Of a DNA stretch of 64,000 nt, positions 10,485 through 23,169 are shown in pieces. Numbering within the stretch: position 1 is the stretch's first letter; each line of letters begins with the position of its first letter. The notes beneath the pieces are model-generated. The model made no database searches. It was not told the DNA's origin and was given only the letters and a program-made list of their open reading frames with translations. The position numbers and the translations under genes were made by a program. The DNA is from Conus ventricosus (Eukaryota; Mollusca; Gastropoda; Neogastropoda; Conidae). Where the stretch lies: NCBI GenBank assembly GCA_018398815.1, contig CM031601.1, positions 28,445,745 through 28,509,744 of the forward strand, written 5' to 3'.

Positions 10485-11363
10485 GACATAGATTCGCCGA
10501 GACAGATGAAAAACAAGTCCATTCCATTAATCGTCGCGTACGTGTGTGTACGTCATAGCAACGAGATATATAGCCTAAAGGGTTCAGAGCCTGCTAGACC
10601 GCAATGACAGCAGACGCACACGCACGCCGGTGGTTGCGGTTAAAGTCATCGCCTCCCCCGTGTCGTTTTTCACCCCGGCCAGGTTTAATCTACTAAGTGG
10701 ACCCTTGTGTCCTACAGTCAACTCAACTATCTTTCCGATCTCGCTGAACCTTGGGGAATTTTGTTTTGCCTGTTTGTCGTTCGCTGTGTCATCTTTTCTG
10801 TACCTTTTCGGAGGCTCCACGCCCATGCTACATCCTCCTGCCACCTCCCCCCTCCGCACGCCCACTCCTCCCTCCCAACCCCCTTTTTTTTAATTCATTT
10901 TTTTTTGTGGCATCAGTTATCGGATCAATGGAGCACCTAAGGCGGTGATTTTCTTTCGTTTTTTTTTTTGGTTTCGTTTTTTTCCCCTAAGGCCAAAATC
11001 CGCCTCTTCATTTTTTGGTGCTTCACACTATCCTCTTCATCTGCCAAAAAACAAAAAGCGAAAAAAAAAATTCCACTACTAATTTTTTTTTCAACCAGTC
11101 TCTTACACACTATGCATAGTCTGTTCATTTACAAATGGACATATTTTTGCAGATTTTAATGTTTTGGCGTTTGATACAAAGTGTCTGGGTTTGTCAGTGT
11201 TCTGAGGTGTGGTGAACTGGCACACTCACTCTGAGAGTGTGTTGCTTGTACAAAGAAAACAACATAGATTAAACAAAAGACTTAATTATTTCTTACATTT
11301 CAGTTTTTTCCCAAAGAACGAGAGAGATGGAGAATCTGTTATCTACTAGCTTCATTTTGTGTT

Positions 11364-11364
<1 letters not shown>
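10485..11364. other. No gene recognised
   Basis: Contains A- and T-rich runs (10,960-11,090) and pyrimidine-rich sequence. Open frames here have no identifiable features. Confidence 0.5.
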
Positions 11365-11458
<94 letters not shown>

Positions 11459-11515
11459 CTCTCCCCCCCCCCCCCCCCCCCCCCTCTTCCTCCCTCCTCC
11501 CCCCTCTCTCTCTCT
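11365..11515. repeat. (CA)n(CT)n poly-C compound tract
   Basis: CA at about 11365-11402, CT at about 11404-11460, a C run at about 11462-11484, then more CT/CCT. Confidence 0.95.
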
Positions 11516-11690
11516 CAAATATGTTAACAGTGGTAGTTACATATGAAAGGCACGGTATCAAAGCAAAATTTATGCGTAAGCAACCACCCTCCCAACTCCT
11601 CTACACAGCCGCACACCGAGCTCGGCCCGCTGCAGCCCCGAGAACGGCACTTCCCGTGGAGCGATCACTGTCCGGTCGTCGTCATGTTAC

Positions 11691-11750
11691 CCTCTAGAGG
11701 AGACGCTGCGCTGCTGCCGAAGAGTTCCTTCGGTGGTGTTCAGAGGCGCC
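11691..11750 (-). repeat. End fragment of a dispersed SINE-like repeat
   Basis: agaggagacgctgcgctgct followed by gccga and ttcggtggtgttcag matches, in reverse orientation, the end of the larger copies at 46,370-47,010 and 36,045-36,721. Confidence 0.6.
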
Positions 11751-12741
11751 TGTCTTGATTCTAAGGTGGAACAGTATTATCTGATCTCTGTTGACGACAG
11801 TGAAAACTGGCTGGTCGTGGAACCAGCTTGAGTAACCGTTCACGCGACTGGAGAGGGTGGGAAGGGGATAAGGATCGGGGGGGGGAGGTTGAAAGATTTC
11901 GAGTTGGCTGTCCACCGGCCCAGCTCTACGTGGGCATGATTCTAAATTTTTTTCAGAATGATATTGTCAGCCTAAGATGGATCCGGCAGATAGACCACTT
12001 CTGGCGAAAGGCATACCACATGTTCCACGAATTTTCGGTTAATTAAGTGCACCCTGTTAAGTTCACTTACTTACAACAAGCAGGAAATATGACAAGGATC
12101 TGTCTATACAAGATCTGTAGATCTTAGAAAATTATCAAAAGAAAAGAAAAAACGGAGTGCTAAATATACAGATATTGGAACCCTGGATTAATTTTACATT
12201 TCGGTGTAGTTATTTTTATTTAAGTTCTTTTTTTTTTTCTTTCACTGCTCCACAAACGTCGCGTAAATGACTAGCCAATGATCATGTGTGACAACTGATT
12301 TCGTGTACGACAGAGACAGACGGAGATAGAGAGACAGACAGACATAGAGAGAGAGACAGAGAAAGAAAGAGAGAGAGAGAGAAAGAGCGAGAGTTTCAAT
12401 TTCATCAAGGTGGTGTCACCGTTTGCAATACAGTCCATATACGCTACACCAGATCCGCTAAGTTGACAGAGCATCGGAGGGTGGAGTAGGAGCGTAGAGG
12501 GCAGGTAAAGAAGCAGACATTCAGAAGAGCGAAAGCGCTCGAAGAGGGAGATCAGGAGGGGGGTGGGGCGATGGCGAGAGAGAGAGAAGGGTGCAGGTGG
12601 AGTGAGACGGGCAAAGAAAGGAAGGGGGTAGAGGCAGAGATGGAGAACAAAGTAAACATTTCTTTGGGTAGGAGTGGGGTAATGCAGGCAGAAAGGGGAG
12701 GGAGAAATAGAGTACAAAGTACATTCACATTATGTCAGACT
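11751..12741. other. No gene; purine-rich tract
   Basis: Region 12,300-12,720 is GA-rich on the plus strand. No coding signature. The rest may include a decayed body of the dispersed repeat ending at 11,691. Confidence 0.5.
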
Positions 12742-12780
12742 TAATAATAATAATAATAATAATAATGTGCGGACTTCTAT

Positions 12781-12818
12781 AGCGCGGTTTCGCGGTCTAC
12801 GACCGCGCTCACCGCGCT
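12781..12818 (-). promoter_or_regulatory. LINE 3'-terminal hairpin
   Basis: An outer stem pairs 12781-12788 (agcgcggt) with 12811-12818 (accgcgct), 8 of 8. An inner stem pairs 12791-12797 (cgcggtc) with 12801-12807 (gaccgcg), 7 of 7, around a TAC loop. It lies just upstream of the ATT tail of the element. In related LINEs such structures are recognised by the element's own reverse transcriptase to start target-primed synthesis. Confidence 0.75.
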
Positions 12819-12993
12819 TTACATGAAGACATAAAAAGGTACAACATACACGAAATATATAAGCTTATGTCACCATGAACAATAACGTAAAAGCATTTAA
12901 ATGAACAAGCAAATTAGAACAATAAAATTCACACATATAAGATTTATAGCTCATTTGTAAAACGATATGTCAACAAGGACAACCCGTTCAACG

Positions 12994-13001
12994 CACACGC
13001 A

Positions 13002-13083
<82 letters not shown>
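12994..13083. repeat. (GCAC)n(CA)n microsatellite inside LINE 3' UTR
   Basis: GCAC repeats followed by a long uninterrupted CA run, located between the reverse transcriptase end and the 3' hairpin of the minus-strand LINE. Confidence 0.95.
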
Positions 13084-13086
<3 letters not shown>

Positions 13087-13200
13087 CAATATGACAAGAT
13101 ATAAAATGACTGATTACCTAATGTTTTGTTTTAAAAACAAGGACATTAATAAAGATGGGTGTTTATTTTGAATCATAATGCAGTTTAAATAAATATGTTT

Positions 13201-14766
13201 TTAATGCCTTTCTAAAAGATGATTTTGGCTGAACATAGCGGATAGATTTGGGCAGTGAATTCCATTGTCTTGGGGCAGCAAATGAAAAGAACGTTCACCA
13301 AAAGTCTTAGTGCGAGTCCTCGGAATGCACAAAGTCAGATGATCTGTAGACGAACGGAGTGGTCGGGATGGTGAGTAAATGCATAGCAGATCGGAAAAAA
13401 TAAGCTGGAGAAGACTTTGAGAAGAAATCGTGGCACAGGAGAGATAGCTTATACTGAATGCGTGCTTCAATTGGCAACCAGTGTAGGGTTTGTAACAAAG
13501 GTGTAACATGATCTCTTTTTTTAGCCTTAAATACTAGTCTTGCAGCTGAATTTTGCACCTTTTGTAGCTTATCTATAGATCTTTTAGGGCATCCCGCTAA
13601 AAGGGCGTTGCAATAATCAAGTCTAGAGAGGACAAAGGCACAGACTAATGTTTTTGTTGCTGCTGTTGTGAGGTAGTGACGAATAGAACTAATCTGGCGT
13701 AGAGCTGCATAAGCTGATTTGCAATGTGCGATGTGTGCCTGTCAAGCGATATGTCATCAGATATAATGAATCCTAGGTTGCGTGCAAAAGGGGAGAGCGC
13801 AATATCAAAGTTTCCAATATGAATATTGGATGGTTTAGGACAGTGTAAGAAGGATTTCTTCGAGTGAATGAGACGTGCCTCAGTTTTATCATCATTTAAC
13901 TTCAATTTATGTTCAGTCATCCAAGATTTTACCTGACTAATACAATTTTGCATATTCTGTGTATTTTTATCTATTTCCACTGGCTGACAAGAGCTGTAAA
14001 GTTGGGTGTCATCTGCATATGACAAGTTAGAGATGGACTGTCGTTCGATAAGAGCATGGAGAGGTTTTGTATACATAATAAATAGGACTGGACCCAGTAC
14101 TGAGACCTGGGGAACGCCAAAAGATAATGGTTCTGCCTTAGATAAGGAGTCATTTATGATGACAGACTGTGTGTGGTTTGTTAAGTAGCTCTGAAACCAA
14201 GACAAGGCTGTTCCAGAAATGCCATAATGACAGTGGAGAGTGTGAACAAGGAGAGAGTGATCAATAGTGTCAAAAGCTGCACTTAAGTCAAGCAAAGTCA
14301 ACAAAGATACATCGCCACAATCCAGGGCAGACAGAATATCATTGGTGATCTTGATCAGTGCCGTCTCAGTACTGTGCGAGGGTCGGTAAGCAGACTGGTT
14401 AGGGCTGAGCAAAGAGTGTGTGTTTAAATAGTCAAAGAGCTGCTCAAGAACAACTTTCTCAATAACTTTTGACAAGAATGACAGGTTTGATACTGGACGA
14501 TAGTTCTTTAAAATATTTTGATCTAGGGATGACTTTTTCAATAGGGGTTTGACTACAGCGGCCTTAAGTAATGATGGGAAACAGCCTGACAATAGACTTT
14601 CATTAACAATGTGGGTAAGGGTTGGGAGTAATTCGTCAAGACATTCAACCAGCAAAGGAGTTGGGATAGGGTCAAGAGAGCAACTGGTAGGTTTTGCCTT
14701 TAAAATGATTTTTCTGAGATCACTCTGTGATACAGAATTAAACATGTCAAAGTTAGAAACCACCAC
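13201..14766 (-). pseudogene. LINE reverse transcriptase with C-terminal region (broken)
   Basis: The main open frame (14,766-13,645) shows reverse transcriptase blocks in order: KNYRPVSNLSFLSKVIEKVV, QSAYRPSHSTETAL, LTLLDLSAAFDTIDHSLL, GVPQ, the catalytic YADDTQLY (about 14,020-13,994), and WMTEHKLKLNDDKTE. The usual GVPQGSVLGP is GVPQVSVLGP here, a change at a normally invariant glycine. After about 13,690 the frame is lost. The C-terminal part continues as MQNSAARLVFKAKKRDHV and TLHWLPIEARIQYKL (13,558-13,307) and in another frame to 13,201. With a mutated GVPQG block and at least two frame breaks it cannot make active enzyme as written. Confidence 0.85.
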
Positions 14767-14965
14767 AGAATCAGAATTAAAGGAGCCTATGGAGAAGGAG
14801 CCGCTTAGATGATCAAGTTCGGAACGAATATCAGAGATCTTTGATGTAAAATAATCACTAAAAACTTTTGGAAGCTGAGGGGGGACGAAGTGGGAAGGGG
14901 CGAAGACTTAACGTTGCCCAGCAGTTTACCACACACTTTAAATAACTGTTTGACAGACTTACTCT

Positions 14966-16522
14966 CTATGACCTAAACACTGTGATAGATAGTTTTTGCT
15001 TTTTCAACAATTCTTGTAACTTTTCTTTTTGCAGTGGTATAAATCTGATTAAAAACAGTAAGCCCAGTTCTATTCTTTCTTCTCTCTGCATGGCGTCTCT
15101 CTCTCTCTTTGCCTCCCTAAGCTCTTCCTTGACACCGGGATACCATGGAGCAGAATGTCCGGCCTTGACCTTACAGCGAGTGACAGAAGCATGTTTATCC
15201 AGCACATTACGCAGTGTGGAGTCTAACTGTTCCACTGAGGGGCACAGATCAGGCGATACGGTCGAAGAAATGTCGTGCTTGAAGGCTTCTTTGTCCAAGG
15301 CACGTAAATTGCGGGCCTCTTTGTAGATGACAGGGGCTGGGGGAGTCTCTAAGAGGAGATCACAAAGAACGCAAAAATGGTCGGAGTTGAGTTCCTGTGA
15401 CATTGAAGTGGATTGAACAATGTTATCTTGAGGTCGGAACATAACCCAGTCAATAATATGTCCACGGTTATGGGTGGGTTGGGACACTGACTGAGCCAAA
15501 GAAAACGTGCTCAAAAAATCAATCATTTTTGCCGTATTTGCACGGTGTGGTTCATTAAAATGAAAATTCACATCACCAAGAATAACTGTACTAGTTTTGC
15601 AGCTATTGCTAAAAACCAAGCAAATCAGGAAATTCCTGTAAAAAGCAATAGATCTGTTAATTTATTTTTGACACTAGGAAAAGTACGATAAATGCACCAG
15701 AAATGAACGGTATTTTGCTGTGATGAAAACACTACCTGCACAACCTCAAACGATATGTGAGGGAAGGGGAAGGTGATGTTGAATGTGAGGTAGCCGCCAA
15801 GTCATCTTTATACACAACAGCAAGACCCCACCATGGTAGGAGCGTGGGAACGACCTGACAGAGTAACCATATGGCGCTAGGTTAACACACTTAGCCTCAT
15901 CACCTTTCTCTTTAAACCAGGTTTCTTGCACAAACATATCAATGTGGTGGTCCAAAATAAATTCACATACAGCTACAAGTTTTTCTTGAGGACCAAGAGA
16001 CTGAGCATCAAAGGAAGCGATGCGAAGGTATTTGTTGGCTCGCCGTGTAATGGAGTGAGATAGAGGAATATGAATGAGATTTGAAGATATACTGATACGC
16101 TTGCGGCGTCTCTCACAAGTATCAACAGTCGATGATGTAGCAAACACATGGCTAGCGATAACAGCAGAATGACGGCTCTGAGCTGCCGTCTGAGGAGAAG
16201 ACATCTTGGGGGGCCGTATGGAAACTATAGTTTTAATGGCCCTCTGTTTTCTCTTGCCTCCACGTCGAGTTCGTTTCCGTGGTAAACAGGCACCTATGCC
16301 CACCTTTCGCAATCGAGCAACAAGGTCAGGGGTCAGGGGTGAAGGTGCAACGGCAAGCAGTTCACTGCGGGAATACACACAGGGAGGAGGAACACTGCGC
16401 TCATCTTGACGAGAGCTGCCCACCTGTCCACAACCGTTTGACACTGCGTTTTTCACGTGCACAGGAAAGTTGGGAGGGAAGATAAATGGCGGGCTGGCAC
16501 AGTTTAAAAGAAAAGCACACAC
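14966..16522 (-). pseudogene. LINE apurinic-type endonuclease domain with basic leader (broken)
   Basis: The first open part (16,522-15,746) has a leader with VYSRSELLAVA and a basic PRKRTRRGGKRKQR stretch, then the endonuclease start LRIASFDAQSL, VQETWF with the catalytic Glu, and a GGVLLL segment. In the active enzyme the FDAQS position is usually Asn. After a frame change the second part (15,619-14,966) has ILGDVNFHFN, PTHNRGHIIDWVMF and ELNSDHFCV, carrying the GD-x-N and S-D-H motifs. Both belong to the endonuclease/exonuclease/phosphatase fold used by CR1/L2 LINEs to nick target DNA. The intervening 15,620-15,745 is out of frame. Confidence 0.82.
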
Positions 16523-16739
16523 TAAAACTTACTAAGTTACTCTGTATCTTTTGTATCATAGTCAACAAACATTTCGATTATTGTGCGGGGAAAGAAAGAA
16601 AATGTAAGTGGTCATCTAATCACATTCTACTTGATCTTACACGCTCATTTAATTCGCTTCCACTCCCAGTTTTGTTTTGACTGCCCTTGAACCTCCTTGT
16701 CTTTGTTTGTTTTTTTTCTCCATGCCCCCGGTCTTTGTA

Positions 16740-16770
<31 letters not shown>

Positions 16771-18109
16771 ATTTCTCTGCCCCCACCTCCCAACTCTCTC
16801 CATCTGTCTCCACATTCCTCACATTTATTACGCCTAGATATACCATAATACCATGTATTTCGACAATCCCTCTGAAACGCCTGTACAAAAAAATTGAGAT
16901 GGTCATTTCCTTTGTAGGAAAAGAAGTTTGCCCGGTTCGTTGCCCCATGGCTCGCTTTATTCCTTCCAGCGACAGTAGAGCACATGCTGAACTGTAAGGG
17001 CACTCGGGACAGCGCAGGTTTCTGCCTTATGAAATTGTCCAGTAAGGGAAAGTGATATCAGGTTGCAGACTGAAAGAATTGTTTCCCCGATTTTTCTTTT
17101 CTTCTAAACAAGGTATCGAAAGTACAAACTGTTGACGATGATATAAGAATGTTTTAATACACCATGAAAATATGTTACTTCACAGTTGTCAAGTTATAAA
17201 ACAGTATCTTCACAGTGTCTGTTTTCAACGAAAGGTTTGTGATGTTAATCTTGCTGAATGGGTGAACATGTTGAACGGATTCGTTCAGATGGATTATATA
17301 GCAGACTTCCCACAGAACTGTCACAGTGTGACGTCACCAGCACATATTCATATCTGTCTATGAACCTACATATTTTCATGGGACATCAAATATTTCTTGT
17401 GATACAAATGCTGACGTCTTGAGTTTTCCGTATCTAAATTTTGGGCGGGGAGGAGTGGGAGGGAATGGGAGGTTTGTAAATGTTTGTTTTCAGTGCATAC
17501 CTACAAGTACTTCACATGACGGAAAATGCTTCCACGTATTAACTGACTCGGATGGCGGATCGAAGATGCGTTTAACCTGTGTGAGTGTTGCTTTGTTCTT
17601 GGGTAAAGATGATAATTGGGAATGGGTGTTTATACGGTACTGTTGTATAAAGTTAAGCCTAGATTTGAGCCGGAGCATTTCCATGCCAATGGACTTTACG
17701 GTACAGTGTGGAGAAATGCCGCCAGCAATAGTCACATTAGAATGATTGATGCTTTGCATGAGCAGACCGCTCAGTTGATTTAATCCGACATATCCAACAA
17801 CACTTTTCCAACCATGGAAAAAAAATAACAAACAAACAAAAATCAGTTTATCAACCTTGTGTCAGAATCATTGTCAAACGTTCAAAATGGCGATATGGCC
17901 GATATTTACTTTTGGCGAAACAAAACTGTTTGCCCTTTTCCTGTTTGAAATTCTGACGCTTCAGAGCGGGTCAGGAGGTCTTTCTGTCTCGGGACAAACC
18001 GAAAACGTTGTCTATACAGTAAAACAGATTCTGAAGATAATCAGACGGGCGCCCGGTTCCACGGCACTGTCACTTCATACTGCAAGTCCCCTAGAGTGGC
18101 AACTCATGC
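16523..18109. other. No gene recognised
   Basis: Contains a short GT run at 16,740-16,767. A minus-strand open frame at 17,490-17,831 is of ordinary composition and might be a piece of another transposon, but I do not recognise it. Confidence 0.45.
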
Positions 18110-18957
18110 GATTTTAATTTTGTTTTTCAAACCTTCCCCGACATTTTCAGCTGGTCTGAGATCGGGTGACTGTGGTGGCCACAGTAGGATTGGAAAGGAC
18201 TGTTTTGCTTCCACTTTTCTTTTTAACGGGATTGGGGAGCGGGGGGGGGGGGGGGGGGGGGGTGGTAGAAGCAATTACCTCGTAGAAAATAATTACTGAA
18301 CAGATGGACGGAGATCGCACCGAAGAGTGAAAGTCAGTTCCACACCTTGAATTTCAGACTACATACTGGCGGATTACAGACTGCACCTATACATCCTGGT
18401 CGCCATTTCTCAGGGGACTTTCACCACAGTTATATTCTGCCAGTGTTTTTTTTTTTCAGATCAGTCACCCATTTCGTCATTGATCAAGACGTACGCCCGT
18501 ATTTCCGATGATCATTTACAGTCCAATGCGGTTTTGCCCGACACCAGTTTCTCCAGAGCTTTCTGATCGCTTCCCTGATCACACCCTTCTCTTACCTGCT
18601 TTCGTTCCAAATCCATTGAATGCAGTTTCCACTGCTTAGTCTTTCATGGGCAGTTCAAACCAGCGAGTGTTGAATTCACCAAGGACGTCTCTTAAAGTCT
18701 TTCTGTGATCCGCAACATGTGTATATAGTGTATTAGCAACGCTGTCTGTGATTTTAATCCTAGAACCCTGACCATAGCCTGAGAGTTGACGCTGGTTTTC
18801 CACTAAACCATTCTGGTAACGGCACTTTCAGATAGATATCTGGAGCACAATATTTTGGAATGTTCCTGTTCAGAGGCCCTTCACTGAATAACAATAAAAC
18901 CCTGTTTTTACTTTTATCATTGGAATCCTTACCTCGTTTTCCCATGATCACAGTACA
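18110..18957 (-). pseudogene. Tc1/mariner-like transposase relic
   Basis: Read on the minus strand from 18,957, the sequence begins MGKRGKDSNDKSKNRV, like the N-terminal helix-turn-helix start of Tc1 transposases. After a frame change come SRIKITDSVANTLYTHVAD and LRDVLGEFN (about 18,770-18,680), resembling the G-R-x-x-K-T-T-x-R-x-x-R linker region. KPHWTVND (about 18,530) matches the HWTV-x-DW block. GAISVH lies near 18,330, and WPPQSPDLRPAENV (about 18,185-18,145) is the C-terminal motif with the last catalytic acid. Frame breaks and a poly-G run at 18,241-18,262 interrupt it. I found no terminal inverted repeats by eye. Confidence 0.65.
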
Positions 18958-19631
18958 CTAGCGGAAATCCGTGAAAATTGTCTCCAGGCGCCGAATCAGC
19001 TTTTTTCTCTTTTTTTTTTTTTCGCGAAATGTATGCATCTCATTCTCTTTTGAAAAACTGGCGGTACTAAAACAGTCCTACACCGAATTGGTTAGGGAGG
19101 GAAACTGAAGGGGAAGACAGAAAAAAAAATGGAGCGAGAAAATGGCCGAATTGTTAGGGAGACTATTTGCAGAGAACCAAGCCTCGGCACACAGCCCACT
19201 GACCATGAGGAACTTGGCGAACTGTTCTGTGTGACGCTCCAATGATTCCCCATGGAGTTTAAAAGAGAAGGGGAGGACGAGAAGGAAGCTAATCTTCCAG
19301 AGCGTTTGCCACATGCACAAACAAGAACTGGACACCAGTAGCAAAAACACACAGCGTAACAGTGAGGTCAGTGTACGCCGACATGAGTTTGACGCGTTGG
19401 AACTAGGCTGCACGACCACAGAAACAAACCTACAGTGGAACGGCGTGTATCTTGAAAGCTAACACTAAAACAGCACCGCCATAGCTTGCAGGACGTTGCG
19501 ATCATATCGCGTGTGCGCCTCCGTTCGTTGAAGTCTGCCTCGGCGTTTTCAGGGGGGTGGGGGGGGAGGGGTTGGCCGTTTTTTTTCTCTCGTTCATCAG
19601 AGTATGTTGGTAATTGCAAAACGTGGTGACA
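18958..19631. other. No gene recognised
   Basis: T-rich run near 19,006-19,022 and a G-rich stretch at 19,550-19,572. Overlapping minus-strand open frames at 19,078-19,419 are unrecognised. Confidence 0.4.
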
Positions 19632-19684
19632 GCCCTGATATGGCCCATTGCGGTCGGCTGGGCTATAAGCAACATTACCTTACC
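19632..19684 (+). repeat. Dispersed repeat tail, copy 1
   Basis: Shares ctgatatggccc, gtcggctgg and ctataagcaacattacctta with 49,006-49,058 over about 53 bp. The form resembles a retroposon 3' tail common in molluscs (from memory). The element body is not evident on the left. Confidence 0.65.
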
Positions 19685-20660
19685 TTCTGGTCATTGCAAT
19701 CCTCATGGAAGGAGCATCTTTCCGGTGCTAGTCATCAAAGAAAATTTTTATTTTTCTCGGGACTGTTTTAAAATACTCAATAGTGTCTCAAGGATAAGTT
19801 TTCTTAGGCTTGTACTCTTAAGAGTACTTGTAGCTCCGAGAAACAGAATTAGAGAGAAGCTCAAACATTCAATACTGATTGAACAACAAAGAACTGACGC
19901 AAGTTAAGTACACTTTCACACATCAACTTTACTTCTTTATACAAGGGTGGAATATTCGAATCCATTTCACAGAAGTCAGTTCCGGCTGAGTTTTGGTTCA
20001 CACTGTTTCATCATTAAGAGAGTGAAAGCAGTTGACTGGAGTTGGAGTCCACTTGGAATGTTAGAACGCATCTGATGTCGGAGAGGATGATTGATCTCTC
20101 TCTTGTTGCTGGTGACTGATCCACTTCTATGGACCTGCTGCTCAATTGCTGGGCTGTGGTATTTCTTCACACTACCAGGCATGCCCCGGGTAGATTGGGA
20201 CCCAGGTTCTAGAACAAATAGAACCTGGTCTGTAGTTAAGTAGCTGTGAGTCTGGCTTGTCGAGGTCACACACTTGCCCTCTGGCTTTCAGTAATGTGCA
20301 AGATCTCAGCCAACAAAGGATTAGTCTAGCATAAATGTATCTGCCATAATTATCAATCTCCACTATTGTTCAGATTTTGAGTGGAGTTTATCAAAGGGTA
20401 GACGTAATCTTTTTGCGCGTAACATTGTTTCCCGTAACATTGTTGCTATAGCAGGGACAGAAGGGGGGTGGGTGGGTGAGAGGGGAGAGTAGACATAGAT
20501 TTGAAATCTATACTGCCGTTTGAGACAAAAGAAGAGAGAAAGAAAGAAGGGGGGCGGGAGAGGGGGGTGTAGACCGGGGTATTTGTGTGTATACAATTTG
20601 TACAAGAGGGTGGGTGAGATAGGGGATGGTATACTGGTTGACAATTTTGACTTTCAGAGT
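19685..20660. other. No gene recognised
   Basis: Ordinary sequence. Overlapping open frames at 19,976-20,363 (minus) have no motif. Confidence 0.4.
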
Positions 20661-20722
20661 CGCGCGCGCGCACACACACACACATGCACGTGCGCGCGGA
20701 GGCACGCGCGCGCGCGCGCGCG

Positions 20723-20770
<48 letters not shown>

Positions 20771-20841
20771 GCACACATACATCACATGTGCAGCGCACAC
20801 AGACACACACTTGCATGCGTGCGAGAAGGCGCTCGCGCGCG

Positions 20842-20920
<79 letters not shown>

Positions 20921-20930
20921 TCGCGCGAGT
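20661..20930. repeat. CG/CA compound microsatellite
   Basis: Alternating CG tracts and long CA tracts (about 20,724-20,770 and 20,851-20,917) with short spacers. Confidence 0.95.
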
Positions 20931-21059
20931 TATTGTCAGACAGACAGGCTTGCATGGTTGTAAGAAAGGACCAGGATTACTCCATGAACTTGTTTTATCC
21001 GGGATGTTTATGCAACGACAGGGGGAATATCGATTGATCGCAGAAGCAACGCACCCAGG

Positions 21060-21760
21060 GAGAGATGGAGGGCGTCGGAGAAGGGGGGAGGGGGGGGGGT
21101 AGAAGGGAGGGTGAGGGTGAATGAATCTGGAACTAATAATATTGATTGAAAACAAGAGTTCGCCAGCACAGAAAGAACAGGTTGAGTAATGGGGCTAAGA
21201 AAATGGGCAGGAGAGGGAGGGAGGGGGAGAGAGGACAGGCAGACAGACAACCGAAAACCAGAGAGAGAGAGAGAGGAGGGGGGGTTGGGGATGTATGCTG
21301 GACGTTTATGAGAAGAAAAAAAAGGTGTGCTGGCTGGCGCAACAGAGAACGACATGTGGCGACAGGGAGTGAGGGAGGGTTGAAAGAGTTGAAGGGGGTT
21401 CAGGGAAGGCTTGAGGCGAGAGGGGGACAAAGGAAGGGGGGAGGGGGGGGGGGGAGGCAGAGAGAGGAAGAATATGAGGAAAAGAGGCGAAGAGTGGGAG
21501 ACAAGAGAATAAGGTGTGATGACTGGAAGGCGGGGGGGGGGGGGGGGGGGATTATGAACGACATGGAAGACAGAAGAAACTGAGCGGAAGGTAGAATTGG
21601 AGAAGGATGGAAAGAGGTCGAGAGAAGATGGTGGTGCAAAGGGAAAAGAGGAATGAGTGAGTGAAAAACAAGAGGCTGAACGTTGAAGGAAGGGAAGGGG
21701 GAGGGGAGAGATGGAAGGGATGGAGATACGTGTGGGCTGGGGAAAAAAAGTAACGAGAAC
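21060..21760. repeat. Purine-rich (GGA/GA/G) tract
   Basis: About 700 bp with strong purine bias on the plus strand, G runs at 21,085-21,099, 21,440-21,452 and 21,533-21,550, and short GA repeats. Long open frames here are low-complexity. Confidence 0.85.
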
Positions 21761-21839
21761 CCCATTCACTCGGGCTGACCTTTTCCAAGTGGGACATCAG
21801 TTTACGCAACGAGCAGCGGCTGTCGAGACGATCGATTGG

Positions 21840-21985
21840 AAGAGGACGGGGGGAGAGAGAGAGAGAGAGAGAACATGAACTTGTGAGTGGCCTTGTGCAA
21901 CCCACTTAGGTCTAGGACACACACACGCACACGCACACACACACACGCACACACACACACACGCACACACACATCGCGCGCGCAC
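21840..21985. repeat. (GA)n and (CA)n microsatellites
   Basis: GA at about 21,852-21,871 and CA with GCAC interruptions at about 21,918-21,972. Confidence 0.9.
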
Positions 21986-23169
21986 GCTTTCACCGGCGAA
22001 AGCTCGCCATTCTCGTAGGCTGTGTGTTATTTTGGGGTCGCAGAAATGAGTTTTGTAACTTCAGCTCTATTATATCAGGCAGTACTTTTTTTTTCTGTAA
22101 ACAAAACTGATTATACAAGACAGAATTATTGTCAATGGGATACAATGATCTTCCGTTCTTTCCAGAAGAGTATTATGCCGGCCTTCTATTTTTTTTTCAA
22201 TGACATTACACATGGAGGTTGTCCGAGAGTGAATTCCCCTGTTGGTGCTCGATTCTTCATCGTCTTCTGCGTGCCCAGCCATGTTAACAGGGAGTCCGGT
22301 ATTAAGGGCGAACTCCGCCGTCTCGGTGCCTCAGCGATGTTGCCGCGGTCCTCACAACTCTGCCATCAGGTCCATTGCACAGAGCCACATGGACGTTACC
22401 TGTGGTAGGGTGTCAGAAGAGCGACAGGACTGGAGAAAGCGGATTGGCGTGTGTAGACCAGTGCCGCCCGAGCACTCGTCCATGGGGAAAACCCTCAGCC
22501 CGAAAAGATGCGAAAGAAGCTGACCATATGTTGGTTCTCAGTCTGAAGATGGTGCCCTGTTGTGTCCTTTCCAGCTGGTATATGCCATCCACCCCATATC
22601 TTACCTGTAGGCGCTGTCACTATGTGTTTTTGCAGTGGCTTTCCAGGAAAGCCACGACTTCTGCGCATGACGTTTGGTAGGCAGTTCGTTCCTCTTTCCT
22701 GTTTAGCTTGGTGTTTCTCTACTTCCTCGTTGCTCATAACATCTCGGTAGGGGAGGTCCACTGCAGCGTCAGGTTTGTGTTTGGAGCCCAGTGTCTGAAG
22801 CTTCCTTCGGGTGTCCTCGATGATCTGGTCTGTCTGGTCGTTCTGAAGACTCTGGAGAAAGGCTGGACTGTTGATAAAGAAGACCCGTGAGTTGTTGAGA
22901 TATCATTTCTTGCATTTAGGTTCCGAGCAGCAGGAAGTAATACATAAATTTCAGCTTTGAAATCAGAAAGTCAAAACTGAAAACGAATTTCATTTTTTGA
23001 ATCAAGGAAACAGGTCCTTGGCAGTCAGTCCACTTCAGTCTGTTCTTACACTTCAGCCGTGAAGTAAGTTTCTACTGCTCTGTTTCTTGCCAAACTGATG
23101 CTTTTGATTTCTCAAAAACAGTGCAAGATAAAGTCTTTGGGCCCCCGGTAGAGGCAAATCCACCACCAC
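21986..23169. other. No gene recognised
   Basis: Ordinary-complexity sequence with several overlapping short frames on both strands. None carries a motif I can name. Some may belong to the LINE relic that follows. Confidence 0.4.

Larger units (their letters stand above)
12742..16530 (-). mobile_element. Near-complete CR1/L2-like LINE, decayed
   Basis: On the minus strand the order is: a basic leader and endonuclease start (16,522-15,746), rest of the endonuclease (15,619-14,966), reverse transcriptase (14,766-13,645), its C-terminal part in other frames (13,558-13,201), a 3' UTR with a TG microsatellite, a strong 3' hairpin (12,818-12,781) and an (ATT)n tail (12,766-12,742). This layout and the LDLSAAFDTIDH and YADDTQLY signatures fit the CR1/L2 superfamily. 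Several frame breaks show it is dead. The 5' boundary is uncertain and I did not find target-site duplications. Confidence 0.85.

Noticed and set aside
20508..21769. Long frames of 150-250 residues over CA/CG and purine-rich tracts
   Set aside because: Low-complexity His-Thr, Cys-Val or Pro-Ser readings of microsatellites on opposite strands.
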